Below, piece after piece: positions 1-8,454 of a stretch of DNA of 53,692 nucleotides. The first letter of the stretch is position 1, and each line of letters starts with the position of its first letter. A model generated the notes under the pieces. That model saw only the letters and a program-made list of their open reading frames with translations, had not been told where the DNA came from and searched no databases. Position numbers and translations under genes: made by a program. The stretch comes from Bacillota bacterium (GTDB lineage Bacteria > Planctomycetota > UBA8108 > UBA1146): positions 1-53,692 of the forward strand of contig QNYK01000105.1 of assembly GCA_003973385.1 (NCBI GenBank), written 5' to 3'.

Positions 1-1118
1 CCAGATCGAGATCCTCCGGGATACGGTGCTGATCGATACCGTCGCCGGTTCCGACACCTCCTACATTGATCCAGGTCTGGCCTCGGGCAATTACGTCTAC
101 CAGGTCCAGGGAGTCTGTGGCGGCAATGTTGGTGGATCCCAGACGATCAGCGCCAATGTTGCTTCTTACGGTGGTGAAGCTCATGTGATCTTCGCCGTCG
201 AGGGTATTGACCAGACCGACAGTGTCGCGGCACTCCAGGCTGCCCTCGATGCCAACGGAATCGGCTATGTGACCACCACCCTGGGCCCCGCTGCATGGGG
301 TTGTCTCGGTAGCGACAGCATCCAGTGCGCGTGGATGATGACCGGCACGTGGCCCAACGATTACCGCATCAACGATGCGGACGGCACAGCACTCGCCACT
401 GCCGTCGAGAATGAAGGGTGTCTACTTCGAGGCCGGAGACCACTGGGGATTCATCCACCTCGTCACTGCGTACGACAACTACGACGGAGTCGACCAGAAT
501 TCCGTGGTAGACGGTAATGACACCTTCTTGTCGATGAACGGTTTCGATACCGGGTTCGGACTCGATACTTCTGATCTGAGTGGAACCGCCTACAACCAGG
601 CTGCCGCAGGCAATGACTACACCGATCAGTTCAATGTTCTTGCCGGGGCTGCCGGACCCAATGCCGGCCTACTCTGGAGCGATGCGGTAGCGGGCTACGG
701 AACTGGTGCCTTCTACGCCACCGATGACCCGTTCGGAAATACCATCTCTCAATCGTGGGAGTTCGGTGGATTTGGCGGAGATCAGGTCGACCTGGCAGCG
801 CGCTACATCGCAGCGATGTGCGGTGGCGCTCCTCCTGGAACCGGGTTCCAGCGAGGCGACGCCAACGGCGATGGTTCGTTCAATATCGCTGACCTGATCT
901 TCCTGCTGGCAGCACTCTTCTCGGGTGGACCGGGTGGGGACTGCGGCGACGCCAATGACGTCAACGATGACGGCAATATCAACATTGCCGATGCCATCAA
1001 CGGTCTTGCTGCACTGTTCAGCGGTGGTCCTACTCCGCCCGACCCGAGTCCGGGTGCGTGCGGTACGGATCCCACCGACGATGCGCTCGACTGTGCTTCT
1101 TACATAGCCTGCCCCTGA
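1..1118 (+). pseudogene. Secreted mosaic protein with dockerin-like C-terminal tail; 5' end outside window, internal frameshift
   Basis: The reading frame is open from the window edge (codons from base 2), so the N-terminus is missing. It starts inside an FN3-like module (…IEILRDTVLID…). It then enters the unassigned ~220-residue domain shared with the next genes ([24 protein letters not shown]…), and ends in two dockerin-like repeats ([27 protein letters not shown]) with the tail [19 protein letters not shown]. Near base 410 the frame breaks. Compared with the paralogue 1497-4763, the stretch between GTCGAGAA and TACTTC is two bases shorter, so VENG.SVYFEA is split between two frames. Everything downstream is intact and conserved. 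This could be a real inactivating mutation, a recent one, or an assembly error. The 3' third is almost identical to that of 5098-7986, including the terminator region. Confidence 0.8.
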
Positions 1119-1188
1119 TCGGGTGGGCACCGGGTAGTCCGGGTTGGTTTGCAACGCCCGGACTGGATGCACCTGTGCTGGATGCACA
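829..1188 (+). repeat. Direct repeat, copy A (3' coding end plus downstream region)
   Basis: About 360 bp covering the dockerin-like coding end, the stop codon and the ~70 bp up to the terminator hairpin. By eye it matches 7697-8057 at nearly every position, non-coding part included. It points to a recent duplication or gene conversion. Confidence 0.85.
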
Positions 1189-1189
1189 C

Positions 1190-1230
1190 GGGGGGCCTTT
1201 CCCATACGGGGAAGGCCCCCCGTTCTTTAT
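1190..1230 (+). terminator. Intrinsic terminator after the first secreted-protein gene
   Basis: A 14-bp stem (1190-1203 with 1208-1221, one T-G pair) closes on the tetraloop ATAC and is followed by GTTCTTTATT. It lies about 70 bp after the stop codon. Confidence 0.85.
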
Positions 1231-1235
1231 TCCAT

Positions 1236-1300
1236 TCTCTCCAGAACGCCGACCTCGCTCTCCACTCTTCAAAAGACTATTATGGAACCAAGATCATTGC
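1236..1300 (+). promoter_or_regulatory. Probable promoter block conserved with 4838-4900
   Basis: The segment after the terminator is alignable with that before 5098 (CTCCAGAA.GCC.ACCTCGC, then a -10-like TATTAT at 1278-1283 in the context GACTATTAT). The distance from the end of the -10-like hexamer to the ATG is 214 nt in both copies. No convincing -35 was seen. Confidence 0.4.
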
Positions 1301-1361
1301 TGGAGTCGATCTCTTACTCGAGGTTCACTCTCGCAGTGCATGGGCTCGAGAATGAAAAATA

Positions 1362-1496
1362 ATTGAGGGTTGCGATTCACCGATTCACACCGATAGGTGT
1401 GCCTTTGTGAACCTCCGGCGATTCATCGCTGCATCGGGAGTATCCACCGATGGTGTCGCTTTGAATGGCTCGGAATACAGGAAGTCGAGGGAACGA
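1362..1496 (+). promoter_or_regulatory. Conserved 5' leader of the secreted-protein gene
   Basis: It begins with ATTGAGGGTTGCGA (1362-1375), which is also present at 4961-4974. An inverted repeat follows (CACACC…GGTGTG around 1386-1401) that is less complete than in the second copy. A purine-rich Shine-Dalgarno region (GAAGTCGAGGGA) lies just before the ATG at 1497. No known riboswitch class was recognised. Confidence 0.4.
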
Positions 1497-4400
1497 ATGC
1501 GTAAGTTGTTCTTGATCGCAACCATGCTCGCTTTTTCCGCCACTGGCGTGTGGGCGCAAACGGGTGGAGACGAGTGTGACGTTGCAGATGTGATTACCAT
1601 CTCCGGTTTCGATACCTACGCCATCGCGATGGACAGTACCACCGCAACATCAGGGTCCGATCCGGTCCCAGTGATCCCATGTGGTGCCTTCATCGGCATA
1701 TTCAATCAGGACATCTGGTTCTCCTTTGTCCCGGATGCCGATGGTGCCATAGATGTCACCACCTGCGATCCAACAAGCTGGGATACTGACCTGGCCCTCT
1801 ACGATGGTAGCGCAGGATGCGCAGCCCTCCTTGAACTCAACTGTAGCGGAGACGCCCCTGGCAACGCCGCATGCCAGATCTTCTACTCCGAGTTCGAGAA
1901 TCCGACAGCGGTGTTCGCAGGAGTCACTTATTACCTTCGGGTCGGTGGCTGGAATGCTGTTGCCGCCGGAGTCGGCACCATGAACATGAATTTCTACGCC
2001 GTCGGAGCCGAAATCTGCGACGATGGAGCTGACAACGACGCCGATGGTCTCATCGATTGTTTTGATCCTGATTGCGCCGGAATCCCACCGTGTGGAGCCG
2101 AAGCCGGTCAATGCGACGACGGCGTTGACAACGATGCTGACGGAACCACCGATTGCTTCGATGTTGACTGCATCGGTGATCCGGCCTGCTTCGAGGGCGA
2201 TGCCGCAACCTGTACCGACGGCGTTGACAACGATGCCGACGGAGCCACTGATTGCGCCGATCTCGATTGCAGCGGCATCGGTCTCTGCGGACCCGAGATT
2301 TGCGACGACGGATTCGACAACGATGGAGACGGTCTCATCGACTGTTTCGACGTAGCCGACTGTCTGGGAACCCCGGCGTGCCCCGCTGCCGGTAACGACG
2401 AATGCATTGTTGCCGTGGACATCCCCATCGCCGGTCCCGGTACCTATACCGTTCTCATGGATTCAACAACCGCCACTCTCGGTGCTGATCCGCTGCCAGG
2501 CATTGCCTGCGCAGTCGGGGGTGCGTTCGACAACGATATCTGGTTCAGTTTCACTCCCGACCAGGACATGAGTGCAGAGATTCACACCTGTGATGCGACC
2601 AGTTGGGACACTGACCTGTTGGTCTATGAAGATGCCTTCAACGATTGCACCACGATGACAGAGATCGCCTGTAACGGAGATGCCGGGATCCTCACCGGAT
2701 GCCAGGCCTATTACAGCCACGTCCAGCTCGTAGGTGTCACTGCAGGAGTAAACTACAAGATCCGTGTGGGTTCCTGGGCAGCGGGTGCTTCCGGAGCAGG
2801 ACAACTCACGATCAACCTTGTAGCAGTCGGCCCGGAGATCTGCGACGACGGTATCGACAACGATCTCGATGGTCTCATCGATTGCTTGGATCCCGACTGC
2901 AGTGGTTTTCCTAATTGTTTCGAGGGTGACAGTGTGACTTGCAGCGATGGTATCGACAACGATGGAGACGGCGCCACCGATTGCGCCGATGCCGACTGCA
3001 GTGGTATCGGTCTCTGTGGACCCGAGATTTGCGACGATGGATTCGACAACGATGGGGACGGTCTCGTCGACTGTCTCGACATAGCCGATTGTCTGGGAAC
3101 TCCAGCGTGCCCCATCAGCGATGGAGATGAGTGCTCCATCGCCCTCGAGGTCTTCGACGGTGCCAATGCCATCGACACCAACCCCTATACCTCCAGTGCC
3201 GATATTTCCAACGCTGGACTGTGCCCGGCCACCTTCTTCGGTGTAAATGACATGGACGGCTGGTACCTCTACACCGCGACTGCCGATGCCTTTTACGAGA
3301 TTCACACCTGTGACCCGGCTGGATTCGATAGCGATCTGCTCATTTACGACTTCACCGCTGCCGGTGGCGACTGCGCAAACATCCAGGGCAACGAGATCGC
3401 CTGCAACGGCGACTCCACTGTTCTTCTTGGTCCTTGCCAGGCTTTCTACTCCCACGTCGAGGTTCCGCTGGTCGCAGGAAATCAATACCTGATACGAGTT
3501 GGAGCCTGGGCAGGGGGTGGCGGTGGCACCGGGACTCTGAGCATCGTGGCGACGCTGTGTCCTCCGGTGCTTGGACTCGGTTTCACCAGTGATTGTGTCA
3601 GCGGTGATGTGACCCTGAACTGGACCGCCGGCACATACGACGCCATCGAGATTCTGAGAGACCAGGTCTTGATCGACACCCTCGGTGGCGGCGATACCAC
3701 ATACACCGATCCTGGTCTGGCTGCTGGCAACTACTTCTATCAGGTACAGGGTGTCTGCGCTGGCAACCTCGGCGCTTCCGCCACCACATCAGCGAACGTC
3801 GCCTCCTACGGAGGTGAATCAGATGTCATCTTCGGCGTCGAAGGCGTGGACCAGATCGACAGCGTCGCGGCACTTCAAGCCGCCCTCGATGCCAACGGCA
3901 TCATCTACGTCACCACCTCTCAGGGACCGGCGGATTGGGGTTGCCTCGGCAGTACCGGCATCGCGCGCGTCTGGATGATGAGCGGTACATGGCCCAACGA
4001 TTACCGTATTACCGATGCAGACGGCACGGCCCTCGCTGCGGCGGTCGAGAACGGTACCAGTGTTTACTTCGAAGCAGCAGACCACTGGGGATACTTCCAC
4101 ATTGTCACCGGATACGACAACTACGACGGAGTCGATCAATCTGCCGTAGTTGATGGGGATGACAGTTTCCTGTCGATGAACGGTGCCGATAGCGGTTTCG
4201 GACTCGATACCTCTGACTTGAGCGGAACCGCCTACAACCAGGCTGCCGCAGCCATTGACTACACCGACCAGATCAACGTTCTTGCCGGAACCGCAGGACC
4301 CAACGCAGCACTGATCTGGACCGATGCGGTTCAGGGTTACGGTACCGGGATCTTCTACGCCACCGACGCTCCCTATGGCAACACCATCTCCCAGTCGTGG

Positions 4401-4763
4401 GAGTTTGGTGGATTCGGGGGAGATCAGGTCGATCTGGCCGCCCGATACATCGCAGCTCTTGGCGGTGGCGGACCGGTAGGTGCGCTCTTTGGTCGCGGTG
4501 ATTGTAACGCCGACGGTGGCTTCAACATCGCCGATACGATCTTCTTGCTGGCGGCGCTCTTTTCCGGTGGTCCAGCAGGCCCCTGCCTGGATGCCTGTGA
4601 TGCCAACGGCGATGGTTCTGTCAACATCGCCGATGCGATCTTCAGTCTGGCATCGCTGTTCAGCGGTGGTCCCCCACCGTCTGATCCGGCACCGACAGAC
4701 TGTGGCGTGGATGGCGACGATAGCGATACGCTCGACTGCGCAAATTTCCCGCCCTGCCCGTAA
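1497..4763 (+). CDS. Large secreted multidomain protein with Cys/Asp-rich repeats and dockerin-like C-terminus
   Basis: 1088 aa. The start was set at ATG 1497, not the upstream in-frame GTG 1407, because the paralogue at 5098 has the same signal peptide start (MRKLFLI) and both have a GAGG-type ribosome site. Approximate order: signal peptide 1-20; three PPC-like beta-sandwich domains (23-165, 299-440, 540-686), each with DIWFSF-type and D(T/S)DL…Y motifs; seven Cys repeats of the pattern ICDDGxDNDxDGLIDCxDxDC (171-297 and 446-540); an FN3-like module (687-768); the unassigned domain (770-986); and two dockerin-like repeats with Cys tail (998-1088). The Asp/Asn-rich loops look like calcium sites. 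No catalytic motif was recognised. The family is probably secreted and surface-associated; its function is unknown. Confidence 0.88.
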   Translation: MRKLFLIATMLAFSATGVWAQTGGDECDVADVITISGFDTYAIAMDSTTATSGSDPVPVIPCGAFIGIFNQDIWFSFVPDADGAIDVTTCDPTSWDTDLALYDGSAGCAALLELNCSGDAPGNAACQIFYSEFENPTAVFAGVTYYLRVGGWNAVAAGVGTMNMNFYAVGAEICDDGADNDADGLIDCFDPDCAGIPPCGAEAGQCDDGVDNDADGTTDCFDVDCIGDPACFEGDAATCTDGVDNDADGATDCADLDCSGIGLCGPEICDDGFDNDGDGLIDCFDVADCLGTPACPAAGNDECIVAVDIPIAGPGTYTVLMDSTTATLGADPLPGIACAVGGAFDNDIWFSFTPDQDMSAEIHTCDATSWDTDLLVYEDAFNDCTTMTEIACNGDAGILTGCQAYYSHVQLVGVTAGVNYKIRVGSWAAGASGAGQLTINLVAVGPEICDDGIDNDLDGLIDCLDPDCSGFPNCFEGDSVTCSDGIDNDGDGATDCADADCSGIGLCGPEICDDGFDNDGDGLVDCLDIADCLGTPACPISDGDECSIALEVFDGANAIDTNPYTSSADISNAGLCPATFFGVNDMDGWYLYTATADAFYEIHTCDPAGFDSDLLIYDFTAAGGDCANIQGNEIACNGDSTVLLGPCQAFYSHVEVPLVAGNQYLIRVGAWAGGGGGTGTLSIVATLCPPVLGLGFTSDCVSGDVTLNWTAGTYDAIEILRDQVLIDTLGGGDTTYTDPGLAAGNYFYQVQGVCAGNLGASATTSANVASYGGESDVIFGVEGVDQIDSVAALQAALDANGIIYVTTSQGPADWGCLGSTGIARVWMMSGTWPNDYRITDADGTALAAAVENGTSVYFEAADHWGYFHIVTGYDNYDGVDQSAVVDGDDSFLSMNGADSGFGLDTSDLSGTAYNQAAAAIDYTDQINVLAGTAGPNAALIWTDAVQGYGTGIFYATDAPYGNTISQSWEFGGFGGDQVDLAARYIAALGGGGPVGALFGRGDCNADGGFNIADTIFLLAALFSGGPAGPCLDACDANGDGSVNIADAIFSLASLFSGGPPPSDPAPTDCGVDGDDSDTLDCANFPPCP
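2287..2392 (+). repeat. Cys-repeat coding unit, also at about 3016-3116 and 5692-5795
   Basis: About 100 bp encoding [19 protein letters not shown]…D..DC.GTPACP recurs nearly unchanged at the DNA level twice in this gene and once in the next. This suggests expansion by recombination of a repeat cassette. Confidence 0.75.
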
Positions 4764-4790
4764 ACCAGGCACAAGCGATAACAATGCGCC

Positions 4791-4832
4791 AGGGGGCCTT
4801 TTCCAGCAGGAAAAGGCCCCCTGTTCTATATT
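4791..4832 (+). terminator. Intrinsic terminator
   Basis: A perfect 14-bp stem (4791-4804 with 4809-4822), loop AGCA, followed by GTTCTATATTTC. It sits 27 bp after the stop codon of the preceding gene. Confidence 0.9.
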
Positions 4833-4837
4833 TCATC

Positions 4838-4900
4838 CCCTCCAGAAGGCCTACCTCGCACTCTGCCATTCTCATGACTAATATAGATTCAGGATCATCT
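4838..4900 (+). promoter_or_regulatory. Probable promoter block, second copy
   Basis: It aligns with 1236-1300. The -10-like TAATAT is at 4879-4884, preceded by GAC as in the first copy, and ends 214 nt upstream of the ATG. No clear -35 element was seen. Confidence 0.4.
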
Positions 4901-4960
4901 GTGGGTTTACCTCATGCTGAGGTTCGACCTGCCGACGCTTGGGTTCGATAATGACAAGTG

Positions 4961-5097
4961 ATTGAGGGTTGCGACTCACAGAGGCACAGCGACAGGTGTG
5001 CCTCTGTCGGACTCCAGCGATTCTTCGCGCCAAGGAGGTGTGCTCCCATCGGTGCCTGCTGGCAACTCAGTAAGCAAACGGGAAGTCGAGGAAGCCA
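4961..5097 (+). promoter_or_regulatory. Conserved 5' leader with a perfect hairpin
   Basis: ATTGAGGGTTGCGA at 4961-4974 is followed by an 11-bp perfect hairpin: 4978-4988 pairs with 4997-5007, loop GCGACAGG. A Shine-Dalgarno-like AAGGAGG at 5032-5038 has no suitable start codon after it; the likely ribosome site is the GTCGAGGAAG just before ATG 5098. The element may be a regulatory RNA structure or an operator; the sequence does not say which. Confidence 0.45.
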
Positions 5098-7986
5098 ATG
5101 CGTAAGTTGTTCTTGATCACAACCATGCTCGCTTTTTCCGCCACTGGCGTGTGGGCGCAAGGCGCAGACGAGTGTGACGTTGCAGATGTAATTACCATCT
5201 CCGGTTTCGGGACCTACATCGTTGCGATGGATAACACCACTGCAACAACGGGAGTCGATCCGCTCCCGGTGATTCCCTGTGCTGTCATGGGTGGTTTCTG
5301 GTCCGACATCTGGTTCGCTTTCGTTCCTGATGCAGACGGGGCGATCACGGCAACCACCTGCGATGCAGCAGGCTGGGATACGGATATGGCCCTTTACGAT
5401 GGCACCGGAGGATGCGGAGCCCTCGTTGAAATCGCCTGCGACGGAGATGCCCCCGCCCCCTTCCCCCCGTGCCAGAACTACTACTCCTGGTTCCCGAATC
5501 CGATAGTGGTCACCGGAGGAAACACTTACTACCTTCGGATCGGTGGTTGGGCTGCTGCTTCCATCGGAACCGGCAACCTGACTCTCAATTTCATCGCCGT
5601 GGGAGGTGAAATCTGCGATGACGGCGCCGATAACGATGCCGATGGCCTCATCGACTGCGCCGATCCTGACTGCATCGGGGTCGGTCTCTGTGGGCCCGAG
5701 ATTTGCGACGATGGATTCGACAACGATGGGGACGGTCTCATCGACTGTTTCGACGTACTCGACTGCCAGGGAACCCCGGCATGCCCTGCTGCGACCAACG
5801 ATGAATGTGTCTCTGCTACAGACATCGGACCCATCATCGGAGCCGGTGCATACACCGCTTTCATGGATTCAACGAGCGCCAGTCTCGGTGCTGATCCGCT
5901 GCCAGGCATTCCCTGCACTGTCATGGGGCAGTTCGACAACGATATCTGGTTCAGTTTCACCCCCGACGTAGACATGGTCGCGGAAATTCACACCTGTGAT
6001 GCGGCCGGCTGGGATTCTGACCTGATCGTCTACGAAGATCCTACCAACGATTGCAACTCGATGACCGAACTCGCCTGTAACGGAGATGCAAATGTTCTCC
6101 CAGGATGCCAGCCCTTCTACAGCCACATCCAGTTCTTGAGTGTCAGCGCCGGAACGACCTACAGGATCCGTATCGGCTCGTATGGGCTGGGCCTCAGCGG
6201 TGTCGGAACCCTCACCGTCAACTTGCAGGTCCCCACTGTGGAGATCTGTGATGATGGCATCGATAACGACCTCGATGGAGCCGTCGATTGTCTCGACTCG
6301 GATTGCTTCGCCGATCCGATCTGCACCTTCACTGCTGGAGATGAGTGCTTCGTCGCCATCGATGTATTCGACGGTGCCAATCCGATCAGTAACCTCCCCT
6401 TCACCACCAGTACCGATCCTCCTGTCGATATATCTCTCTGCCCTGGTACCGGAAACGGTGCCATGGCCTTTGACGGCTGGTGGGAATATGAGGCCACCGA
6501 AACCGCTGATTACTGGATTCATACCTGTGATCCAGGAGCCGTCGGATGGAATGACACCGACCTGCTTGTTTACGATTTCACCGCTGCCGGGGAGGACTGC
6601 GCAAACCTTGCGGGCAACGAGATTGCCTGCAACGGCGATTCATTTATTCTCCCCGGTCCCTGCCAGAATTGGTATTCCCTGATTGAACTTCCGTTGGTCG
6701 CCGGGACTAAATACATGATACGAATTGGTACCTACAGTACGTTCGTGGGCACCGGATCTCTGACCATCCAGTCGCTTACCTGTCCTCCGATGACCGGGCT
6801 CAGCGTCGCTACTGATTGTAACACTGGTGATGCGACCTTGAGCTGGGACGCTAACGCTTACGACTCCATCGATTTGATGAGGGATGGGGCACTGATTGCT
6901 AGCGTGCCTGGCAGCGATACCAGTTATGCCGATCTGGGTCTAGCGGATGGCAGTTACACCTACGAAGTACTGGGTATCTGCGCTGGCAACTTCGGTGGTG
7001 CCGAAACCGTGGTGGCGAACGTCGCCACCTACGGAGGTGAATCGGATGTCATCTTCGGTGTCGAAGGCGTGGACCAGATCGACAGCGTCGCGGCACTTCA
7101 AGCCGCCCTCGATGCCAACGGCATCACTCATGTCACCACCACACTGGGGCCAGCGGAATGGGGCTGCTTCGGCAGTGGAACCATCACCCGCGCCTGGATG
7201 ATGACCGGGACCTGGCCCAACGATTACCGTATTACCGATGCAGACGGGGCGGCCCTCGCCACGGCGGTCGAGAACGGTACCAGCGTCTACATGGAAGCAG
7301 GAGACCACTGGGGATTCGTCCACCTGATCACCGCATACGATAATTACGACGGAGTCGATCAAGGGGTCCCCCCTGTCGATGGAGATGACTCTTTCCTGTC
7401 GATGAACGGTGCCGATAGCGGATTCGGACTCGATACCTCTGACCTGAGCGGAACTGCCTACAACCAGGCTTCTGCAGGCATTGACTACACCGACCAGATC
7501 AACCCTCTTGCCGGAGCCGCAGGACCCAACGCCTCACAGATCTGGACCGATGCGGTTCAGGCTTACGGTGCCGGGGTCTTCTACGCCACCGATGCTCCCA
7601 ACGGCAATACCATCTCCCAGTCGTGGGAGTTTGGTGGCTTCGGTGGAGATCAGAACGATCTGGCCGCCCGTTACATCGCCGCTCTTGGCGGTGGCTCTCC
7701 TCCTGGAACCGGCTTCCAGCGAGGCGACTGCAACGGCGATGGTTCGTTCAATATCGCTGACCTGATCTTCCTGCTGGCAGCACTCTTCTCGAGTGGACCG
7801 GGCGGGGACTGCGGCGACGCCAATGACGTCAACGATGACGGCAATATCAACATTGCCGATGCCATCAGCGGTCTCGCTGCTCTGTTCAGCGGTGGTCCTA
7901 CTCCGCCCGACCCGAGTCCGGGTGCGTGCGGTACGGATCCCAGCGACGATGCGCTCGACTGCGCTTCTTACACGGCCTGCCCCTGA
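5098..7986 (+). CDS. Large secreted multidomain protein, paralogue of 1497-4763
   Basis: 962 aa, ATG start with GAGGAAG upstream. The signal peptide is nearly identical to that of the preceding gene. Order: three PPC-like domains (about 21-165, 234-380, 413-560) separated by two and then one Cys repeats (CDDGxDNDxDGxxDC); an FN3-like module (561-640) starting [13 protein letters not shown]; the unassigned domain (645-864) with [23 protein letters not shown] and [14 protein letters not shown]; and two dockerin-like repeats with the tail [19 protein letters not shown] (876-962). It has fewer Cys repeats than its neighbour, so repeat number varies between paralogues. No enzymatic motif was identified. 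Probably exported through Sec. Confidence 0.88.
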   Translation: MRKLFLITTMLAFSATGVWAQGADECDVADVITISGFGTYIVAMDNTTATTGVDPLPVIPCAVMGGFWSDIWFAFVPDADGAITATTCDAAGWDTDMALYDGTGGCGALVEIACDGDAPAPFPPCQNYYSWFPNPIVVTGGNTYYLRIGGWAAASIGTGNLTLNFIAVGGEICDDGADNDADGLIDCADPDCIGVGLCGPEICDDGFDNDGDGLIDCFDVLDCQGTPACPAATNDECVSATDIGPIIGAGAYTAFMDSTSASLGADPLPGIPCTVMGQFDNDIWFSFTPDVDMVAEIHTCDAAGWDSDLIVYEDPTNDCNSMTELACNGDANVLPGCQPFYSHIQFLSVSAGTTYRIRIGSYGLGLSGVGTLTVNLQVPTVEICDDGIDNDLDGAVDCLDSDCFADPICTFTAGDECFVAIDVFDGANPISNLPFTTSTDPPVDISLCPGTGNGAMAFDGWWEYEATETADYWIHTCDPGAVGWNDTDLLVYDFTAAGEDCANLAGNEIACNGDSFILPGPCQNWYSLIELPLVAGTKYMIRIGTYSTFVGTGSLTIQSLTCPPMTGLSVATDCNTGDATLSWDANAYDSIDLMRDGALIASVPGSDTSYADLGLADGSYTYEVLGICAGNFGGAETVVANVATYGGESDVIFGVEGVDQIDSVAALQAALDANGITHVTTTLGPAEWGCFGSGTITRAWMMTGTWPNDYRITDADGAALATAVENGTSVYMEAGDHWGFVHLITAYDNYDGVDQGVPPVDGDDSFLSMNGADSGFGLDTSDLSGTAYNQASAGIDYTDQINPLAGAAGPNASQIWTDAVQAYGAGVFYATDAPNGNTISQSWEFGGFGGDQNDLAARYIAALGGGSPPGTGFQRGDCNGDGSFNIADLIFLLAALFSSGPGGDCGDANDVNDDGNINIADAISGLAALFSGGPTPPDPSPGACGTDPSDDALDCASYTACP

Positions 7987-8057
7987 TCGGGTGGGCACCG
8001 GGTAGTCCGGGGTTGGTTGCAACGCCCGGACTGGATGCACCTGTGCTGGATGCACAC
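7697..8057 (+). repeat. Direct repeat, copy B of 829-1188
   Basis: 3' coding end, stop codon and the first ~70 bp downstream are almost identical to copy A. The gene lying between the two copies has a different 3' end and terminator. Confidence 0.85.
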
Positions 8058-8098
8058 AGGGGCCCTTTCCCAAGCGGGGAAGGCCCCTCGTTCTTTTC
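8058..8098 (+). terminator. Intrinsic terminator
   Basis: A 13-bp stem with a single bulged C (8058-8071 with 8076-8088), loop AAGC, followed by CGTTCTTTTCATC. Confidence 0.8.
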
Positions 8099-8126
8099 AT
8101 CCACCCCTGTTCTTTTCATCCACCCC
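8089..8126 (+). repeat. Short tandem duplication
   Basis: Two adjacent copies of GTTCTTTTCATCCACCCC, at about 8090-8107 and 8109-8126. The duplication also doubles the T-rich tail of the terminator. Confidence 0.7.
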
Positions 8127-8454
8127 CGGTCTATTGATCCACTGACCATCGCAACCGCAACCTGATCGTTGCTTCACACCGCACCACTGGAGTTGTCCGG
8201 GAGTTCCGACGATTCCCGATGCCTCTCGACATGCCGCTACTTGACAGCAGTCTCTCGTGACATTGCTGGCACAAACTCACCTGCCAATCGAAAAATTGAG
8301 TCGGACGGGTTATCCTGACCGGTTATCCTCCTGTCAGTGTATGGCCACACATTGACTTATTATCCGGGCAGCCATTCACCAACTGACGAGTACGACTATC
8401 AGGTGCTGACACGGTGACAATTTATTGAACGAGTCCGCAGGAAACTGGCTATCC
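8127..8454. other. Intergenic stretch with no gene
   Basis: 328 bp without a credible reading frame. It contains two near-adjacent GGTTATCCT copies (about 8310-8330) and presumably the promoter of the gene at 8455, but no confident promoter hexamers were found. Confidence 0.5.

Noticed and set aside
1407..1496. Upstream GTG start for the 1497 gene
   Set aside because: Extra residues are not shared by the paralogue and would bury the signal peptide; ATG 1497 has a ribosome site and matches ATG 5098.
8309..8330. GGGTTATCCTGAC also present near 23570 upstream of the candidate selenoprotein gene
   Set aside because: A shared 13-mer is expected by chance many times in a window this size, and the contexts do not align otherwise.
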